A stretch of 9,774 bases of DNA, taken from assembly GCA_023257525.1 (NCBI GenBank), contig JALRCB010000032.1, positions 1-9,774 on the forward strand, read 5' to 3'. Of the stretch, positions 6,072-9,774 are shown one piece after another. The stretch comes from Candidatus Nanopelagicales bacterium. Lineage in GTDB: Bacteria > Actinomycetota > Actinomycetes > S36-B12 > UBA5976. The translations under genes and the position numbers were made by a program. Position 1 is the stretch's first letter; every line of letters begins with the position of its first letter. The notes beneath the pieces were generated by a model, which was given only the letters and a program-made list of their open reading frames with translations, was not told where the DNA came from and ran no database searches.

Positions 6072-7817
6072 GTGAGCACCTTCACGCAACTTGGTGACAG
6101 ATACGACGTCGGTCAGGTTATTGGTCGCGGTGGCATGGCCGAAGTTTATGAAGGCACCGATCGTCGATTGAATCGTCGGGTTGCTATCAAAGTTCTACGC
6201 CCTGATTTGGCTCGAGATCCTATGTTTCAAGAACGGTTTCGGAGAGAAGCGCGTTCTGCGGCCGGTCTAAATCATCCAAATATTGTTGCCATTTATGACA
6301 CTGGTGAAGACTTGATTGGCGAAGGCACCAGTCAAGTTAGTGTTCCGTACATAGTTATGGAATTTGTTGATGGCGTAACTTTGCGTCACATGTTAAACAG
6401 TGGACCTAGAATCTTGCCCGAGCGAGCACTTGAAGTTATTGCTGGTGTCCTAGCTGCACTTGATTATGCACACCGTCATGGGATTGTGCATCGCGACATT
6501 AAACCCGCAAACATAATGATCAGTACTAACGGCGATGCAAAAGTTATGGACTTTGGTATTGCTCGAGCAATGAGTGATGCTGCTACGTCGGTGACTGCCA
6601 CGAGTGCTGTGATGGGAACTGCTCAGTATTTATCTCCGGAACAAGCTCGCGGTGAGTTAGTCGATGCGCGAAGTGACATCTATTCAAGTGGTTGTGTTCT
6701 TTATGAATTGTTAACGGGAGTAACACCATTTAATGGTGACTCACCAGTTGCTATTGCATACCAACATGTAAACGAACCACCAAAGCCACCATCAGCATTG
6801 GATAATTCAATTCCAAGCAGTTTAGATTCAATCACGTTAGGTGCGCTCGCCAAATCTCCGTCTAATAGATATCAAACAGCTGCGGAAATGCGCAGCGATG
6901 TTGAGCGTTCTATCGCAGGTATGCCAATCATGTCTCGACAGAACCATGCAACAACAGTGATCGCAAATGATGCGCCGACTTCTGCAATTCCTATCATTGA
7001 TGGTCTTTCTGGGTCTGTCGCAGTTGCTCCGCCAAAAGTTGTTAACAAACGTTCACGTTGGTTCTTTGCTGGTTTTGCCACAGTGCTTGCTGCTTCGCTG
7101 ATGTTCTTACTCGGCGAAAATCTGTTTAGTTCTGGTACGGAAACAGTTCCTGTTCCTAACGTAAAAGCACTTACGGTAGAGGAAGCAACGCTCGCTCTCA
7201 CTGAAGCAGGTCTTCAAGTGGGTACTCAAACGCCGCAGGCTGATGACAATGCGCCAAAGGGGACAATTATCGGACAAGATCCGGCTGCTGGTGAACTGAT
7301 TGAAGCAGGCCAAGCCGTTAACTTGGTAGTTTCGGCAGGCAAAGATCAGACTGGAGTTCCAGATTTAGTAGGTCTTACATCTAGTGAAGATGCCAGGCTC
7401 GCGCTCACCGAAGCTCGTCTGGTGCTTGGAAAAGTAATTCCAATGGACAGTGATAAGCCTGAAGGCACAGTGATCGAGCAAGATCCAGCTGCTAATTCTT
7501 CAGTGGACATCGGTACTTTGGTCAGCATCACAGTTTCAAGTGGCAAAGTACCCGTTCCAAATGTCGTTGGTGCAAATCAAACTGACGCAAAGAACACTTT
7601 GCTTAATGCTGGTTTCCTTGTAGAGGTTGTTTTTGAAGACAATGGAGCAGTTGCGGAAAACACCGTTATTGCACAGACTCCGATAGCCGAAACTGTGACG
7701 CTCAAGGGCACGACAGTAGTCCTAAAGGTTTCTAGGTTACCTATTGTGGTGGCGCCAACTCCGACACCAACACCTACGCAATCACCGACACCAACGCCAA
7801 CTGCAACTACTCCTTGA
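6072..7817 (+). CDS. pknB: PknB: transmembrane Ser/Thr protein kinase with three PASTA domains
   Basis: This 581-residue kinase senses peptidoglycan fragments or lipid II and phosphorylates wall-synthesis and division proteins. The Hanks-type kinase domain (about 8-285) is complete: glycine loop GRGGMAEVY (18-26), Lys40, Glu59, HRDIKPAN (Asp142, Asn147), DFG (Asp160), and activation segment TSVTATSAVMGTAQYLSPEQ, where Thr175 and Thr177 correspond to the autophosphorylated pair of M. tuberculosis PknB. A linker leads to one transmembrane helix (about 330-350). Outside are three PASTA repeats (about 359-423, 427-490, 493-556) and a Pro/Thr-rich tail (557-581). M. tuberculosis PknB has four PASTA repeats and 626 residues. 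Upstream, where pknA normally sits, there is only a 67-nt gap with a hairpin. The TGA is 19 nt before the next gene. Confidence 0.96.
   Translation: MSTFTQLGDRYDVGQVIGRGGMAEVYEGTDRRLNRRVAIKVLRPDLARDPMFQERFRREARSAAGLNHPNIVAIYDTGEDLIGEGTSQVSVPYIVMEFVDGVTLRHMLNSGPRILPERALEVIAGVLAALDYAHRHGIVHRDIKPANIMISTNGDAKVMDFGIARAMSDAATSVTATSAVMGTAQYLSPEQARGELVDARSDIYSSGCVLYELLTGVTPFNGDSPVAIAYQHVNEPPKPPSALDNSIPSSLDSITLGALAKSPSNRYQTAAEMRSDVERSIAGMPIMSRQNHATTVIANDAPTSAIPIIDGLSGSVAVAPPKVVNKRSRWFFAGFATVLAASLMFLLGENLFSSGTETVPVPNVKALTVEEATLALTEAGLQVGTQTPQADDNAPKGTIIGQDPAAGELIEAGQAVNLVVSAGKDQTGVPDLVGLTSSEDARLALTEARLVLGKVIPMDSDKPEGTVIEQDPAANSSVDIGTLVSITVSSGKVPVPNVVGANQTDAKNTLLNAGFLVEVVFEDNGAVAENTVIAQTPIAETVTLKGTTVVLKVSRLPIVVAPTPTPTPTQSPTPTPTATTP
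7761..7795 (+). repeat. Short direct repeat encoding the Pro-Thr tail of PknB
   Basis: CCGACACCAAC occurs at 7761-7771 and again at 7785-7795, 24 bp apart, within a run of ACN/CCN codons that gives the (Pro-Thr)n C-terminus. Such simple codon repeats expand and contract by slippage, so tail length may vary between strains. No wider tandem array is seen. Confidence 0.5.
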
Positions 7818-7824
7818 TTCACTT

Positions 7825-7828
7825 AGGA
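7825..7828 (+). promoter_or_regulatory. Ribosome binding site fixing the amidotransferase GTG start
   Basis: AGGA lies in the 19-nt gap after pknB, eight bases before GTG 7837. The reading frame is open upstream to 7744 inside pknB, but those residues are His/Arg/Gln/Leu-rich and unlike the family, so the GTG is the start. Confidence 0.65.
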
Positions 7829-7836
7829 TTACTGCT

Positions 7837-8457
7837 GTGACTCGTATTCTGGTTATTGATAACTACGACAGTTTTGTTTACAACATTGTCCAGTACTTAG
7901 CCCAACTCGGTGCCAAAGTAGATGTGAAGCGAAACGACGAAGTTACGGTTGAACAAGCTCGAGACTACGACGGGGTGTTGCTTTCACCGGGTCCTGGAAC
8001 TCCATCAGATGCTGGTGTTTGTATCGACATCGTAAAAGAACTAGGCGGACAAGTTCCTATTTTTGGCGTTTGTCTTGGTCATCAAGCAATTGCTGAAGCA
8101 TATGGAGCCACCGTTTCTCGCGCACCAGAATTACTTCATGGCAAAACATCCCAAGTCTTCCATCACAACCAAGGTGTGCTGGCAGATCTTCCTTCGCCAT
8201 TTACTGCAACGCGTTACCACTCTCTCGCAGTCGAACGAGATACTGTTCCTGCCGAGTTAGAAGTAACAAGTGAAACCGAAGACGGCGTAATCATGTCGCT
8301 TCGACATAAAGAGTTTGATATCGAAGGCGTGCAATTTCATCCTGAGTCAGTATTGACTGAAGGTGGACACAAAATGTTAGCTGAGTGGTTAGTTCGCTGC
8401 GGCGATCTAGAAGCTCGAAACCTAGCACAAGGATTGCAACCAGTAATTCCGATCTAG
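7837..8457 (+). CDS. pabA: Glutamine amidotransferase subunit, aminodeoxychorismate/anthranilate synthase component II (PabA/TrpG)
   Basis: This class I glutamine amidotransferase hydrolyses glutamine and passes ammonia to a chorismate-binding partner, giving 4-amino-4-deoxychorismate (folate) or anthranilate (tryptophan). The 206-residue protein opens with ILVIDNYDSFVYN, has the oxyanion motif SPGPGTP (50-56), the nucleophile Cys79 in GVCLGHQAI and the His168/Glu170 pair in QFHPESV, so the triad is complete. PabA and TrpG cannot be separated on these motifs; the M. tuberculosis gene at this position is named trpG. No component I gene is in the window. It follows pknB by 19 nt, so co-transcription with the kinase operon is likely, a linkage widely conserved in Actinobacteria but without a clear functional reason. 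Its stop abuts the stop of the convergent DUF881 gene. Confidence 0.93.
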   Translation: MTRILVIDNYDSFVYNIVQYLAQLGAKVDVKRNDEVTVEQARDYDGVLLSPGPGTPSDAGVCIDIVKELGGQVPIFGVCLGHQAIAEAYGATVSRAPELLHGKTSQVFHHNQGVLADLPSPFTATRYHSLAVERDTVPAELEVTSETEDGVIMSLRHKEFDIEGVQFHPESVLTEGGHKMLAEWLVRCGDLEARNLAQGLQPVIPI

Positions 8458-9162
8458 TTATTGCTGTTCGATTGAACCTTGCCAAGCAGGAATTGTTGTT
8501 TCATTCAGAATCGAAACATCCCAACCAAGATTAAATCGCTCAACGTATTCACGATATAGCGATACCCCTGGCTCATTATTTAAAGCTTGTTGTAATTCTG
8601 CAGTGTTACCAACTGCCGTAATAACAAATGGTGGTGAGTAAACGCGACCCTGTAGCAACAGTGTGTTTCCTACGCACCTAATAGCTGAGGTACTAATTAT
8701 TCTTTGATCCATTACTTGCACCGCTGTTGCGCCGCCGCGCCACATTGCATTTACAACAGATTGAACATCTTGTTGATGTACAACTAAGTCATCGGGAACG
8801 ACTCCATTGGCAAGTGGCTCTCCGAGTTCGCGGGGTGCATCGTCTAATGAAATTCGCAGCGCCGAACCAGAAACTGGAGTCAAGCCGGTTGCTTGTTCAA
8901 GTTGGCTAATTTGGGAGCTCAAAACGGGATCTACTTTAGTTATGGATAAGTCGTTAACTTCGTTTGCCAAAGCATCAACTTCTGACTGAAGGACTCCGAC
9001 TTTGTCTGCTCGGTCCAGAACTAAGCTTCTGAGATCTTCCAAGCCGCCGGTGCGTAAATTAGTGCCATCCGCAGTAACCCCGCTGGCCACAAACAGGAAA
9101 CCGGCAAGAGCCGCCGACCCTGTAACCAGCGTGGTTTTGGCTTTCCGGGAAAAGTTTCTCAT
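8458..9162 (-). CDS. DUF881 membrane-anchored protein (Rv0012-like)
   Basis: The 234-residue protein has a basic N-terminus, one hydrophobic segment (about 10-31; signal anchor), a heptad-like helical stretch (about 40-90, for example LQSEVDALANEVNDL) likely to form a coiled coil, and then the DUF881 domain. The domain is recognisable from DLVVHQQDVQSVVNAMW, GGATAVQVMDQRI and PFVITAVGN. DUF881 proteins are common in Actinobacteria and Firmicutes near division and wall genes; M. tuberculosis has one (Rv0012) between crgA and trpG, the same position as here. Its molecular function is not established. A TAA sits directly upstream of the ATG in frame, fixing the start. The ribosome site is poor (only GGA, 7 nt upstream) and lies within a DnaA-box-like sequence. 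Confidence 0.88.
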   Translation of the reverse strand: MRNFSRKAKTTLVTGSAALAGFLFVASGVTADGTNLRTGGLEDLRSLVLDRADKVGVLQSEVDALANEVNDLSITKVDPVLSSQISQLEQATGLTPVSGSALRISLDDAPRELGEPLANGVVPDDLVVHQQDVQSVVNAMWRGGATAVQVMDQRIISTSAIRCVGNTLLLQGRVYSPPFVITAVGNTAELQQALNNEPGVSLYREYVERFNLGWDVSILNETTIPAWQGSIEQQ

Positions 9163-9166
9163 TTAC

Positions 9167-9187
9167 TTATCCACAGGGTTATCCACC
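9167..9187 (+). promoter_or_regulatory. Two tandem DnaA-box-like sites upstream of the DUF881 gene
   Basis: TTATCCACA at 9167-9175 is a perfect match to the classical 9-mer DnaA box. TTATCCACC at 9179-9187 matches at 8 of 9. They are in the same orientation, separated by GGG (12-bp period). The first begins 4 bp outside the DUF881 ATG and contains the only GGA that could serve as its ribosome site. The corresponding chromosomal segment in M. tuberculosis is close to oriC. DnaA binding and regulation are inference; two boxes alone do not make an origin. Confidence 0.55.
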
Positions 9188-9214
9188 GCTGGGGAGGAAT
9201 TACACCCATGTCAT

Positions 9215-9481
9215 TTACTTCCAGCGAGTGGCAAGCGCGAAACCAACGCCAATAAGGGCAAAGCCAATAAGTACGTTAGTTAGATTGCCCAAATCGGACA
9301 TAAGTGGGACTTGGCTACCAATTAGGTAGAACACCACTATCCACAACAGCCCCAAGATAAACATGGTCACCATTGCTGGTGCGAGCCAAACCGGATTTCC
9401 TACTTTAAACGACTCTGGCGTTTTGGCCGGAGGTGGTGTGTAGGCGGGTTCTTTTGACTTACGTGACTTTGACTTAGGCAT
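9215..9481 (-). CDS. crgA: CrgA: small two-helix cell division scaffold protein
   Basis: The 88-residue length matches the CrgA family (93 in M. tuberculosis). A basic, Pro-rich cytoplasmic tail (MPKSKSRKSKEPAYTPPP) precedes two transmembrane helices (about 31-53 and 65-84), ending in ATRWK. The family pattern is present: NPVWLAPAMVTMFILGLLWIV in the first helix, then a short loop, then NVLIGFALIGVGFALATRW. In mycobacteria CrgA helps recruit wall synthases and other divisome proteins at the septum; in Streptomyces it affects FtsZ ring timing. The same kind of role is inferred. AAGG lies about eight bases upstream of the ATG. A weak promoter (TTGAAG, 15 bp, TAAGGT on the minus strand, 9514-9488) may lie in the 48-bp gap before it. 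DUF881 follows 52 bp downstream in the same direction. Confidence 0.93.
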   Translation of the reverse strand: MPKSKSRKSKEPAYTPPPAKTPESFKVGNPVWLAPAMVTMFILGLLWIVVFYLIGSQVPLMSDLGNLTNVLIGFALIGVGFALATRWK

Positions 9482-9529
9482 GATTCAACCTTACCCGCAA
9501 AGCTGAGACTTCAAAGAATTGCAAAAGAA

Positions 9530-9774
9530 TTACAGGCCGATCAAGGCAGAAACTTGGGCATTTCTAGCCAAGGTGGCCAAGACCAAGAAAACAAAAATTC
9601 CGGCTAGCCCAGCTCGGTGGATTCGATCCCGATTCAATCGGTTGCCCTTGGTGTAGATAAAGGCGATTGCTGCACCAGTAATTGCACCACCGAAATGCGC
9701 CCGCCAATCTATTCCAGATTGCAAAAATCCAATTACTACGTTGAGGCCTAACAGCACTATCAACTGGGACACAT
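9530..9774 (-). CDS. Rhomboid-family intramembrane serine protease, C-terminal part (truncated by window edge)
   Basis: The frame is open from the right edge to a TAA at 9532-9530, giving about 80 residues; the first Met in the window is not necessarily the true start. The stretch GLNVVIGFLQSGIDWRAH followed by FGGAITGAAIAF matches the last catalytic helix of rhomboid proteases, where the His of the H-x-G-G-x-x-x-G pattern is the base of the Ser-His dyad. A basic loop (KGNRLNRDRIHR) and a final hydrophobic helix (GIFVFLVLATLA) follow. The helix with the GxSG serine would lie outside the window, so activity cannot be confirmed. Rhomboids cleave membrane-spanning substrates inside the bilayer. 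It is 48 bp upstream of crgA in the same direction. Confidence 0.8.
   Translation of the reverse strand, partial: VSQLIVLLGLNVVIGFLQSGIDWRAHFGGAITGAAIAFIYTKGNRLNRDRIHRAGLAGIFVFLVLATLARNAQVSALIGL

Noticed and set aside
9167..9187. The two DnaA boxes as a replication origin
   Set aside because: Only two boxes in a 52-bp gap, no long A/T-rich unwinding region, and no dnaA or dnaN gene in the window.
9002..9283. Plus-strand open frame opposite DUF881 and crgA, and a purine-rich GGGGAGGAA at 9191-9199 followed by an ATG at 9208
   Set aside because: The long frame is antisense to two recognised genes. The ATG after the purine run gives only about 14 codons; most likely chance.
1..9774. Mobile elements, CRISPR arrays, tRNA or rRNA genes, toxin-antitoxin or phage-defence genes
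   Set aside because: None seen. Every stretch is accounted for by conserved housekeeping genes with uniform base usage and no terminal inverted repeats or target duplications.

Overview
This window is a low-GC actinobacterial version of the cell-wall growth and Ser/Thr phosphorylation locus known in Mycobacterium as fhaA-fhaB-pstP-rodA-pbpA-(pknA)-pknB-trpG, with the divergent neighbours DUF881 and crgA. The gene set and order are typical of Actinobacteria. By eye the GC content is in the high forties and A/T is common at third codon positions. Intergenic gaps are tiny and several proteins are shorter than their mycobacterial counterparts. This fits a streamlined planktonic actinobacterium, for example the freshwater acI lineage (Nanopelagicales). 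That placement is inference from style and synteny, not a database result.

Layout. Positions 1-632 (minus) hold the 5' part of a membrane-anchored endonuclease/exonuclease/phosphatase-family protein that runs off the left edge. Positions 633-781 are a divergent control region with two small dyads and a candidate -10. Positions 782-8457 (plus) are one compact gene train: fhaA, fhaB, pstP, rodA, pbpA, pknB and a trpG/pabA-type glutamine amidotransferase. Three junctions overlap by 4, 4 and 8 nt (fhaB/pstP, pstP/rodA, rodA/pbpA). The only internal gap above about 20 nt is the 67 nt before pknB, which carries a strong hairpin. Positions 8458-9774 (minus) run the other way: a rhomboid-family membrane protein (3' part only), crgA and a DUF881 protein. 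The DUF881 gene ends on the base next to the amidotransferase stop codon.

How the genes work together. PknB senses cell-wall fragments through extracytoplasmic PASTA domains and phosphorylates Thr residues. PstP reverses this, and FhaA and FhaB read phospho-Thr marks. RodA (SEDS glycosyltransferase) and PbpA (class B transpeptidase) are the cognate peptidoglycan synthase pair. CrgA is a small division-site scaffold. The amidotransferase supplies ammonia for folate (PabA) and/or tryptophan (TrpG) synthesis and is linked by position only.

I found no undescribed multi-gene system. The points most worth a second look are two tandem DnaA-box-like sites over the DUF881 start region, the absence of pknA with a 9/10-paired hairpin in its usual place, the shortened FhaA and PstP, and the dyads in the divergent promoter region.
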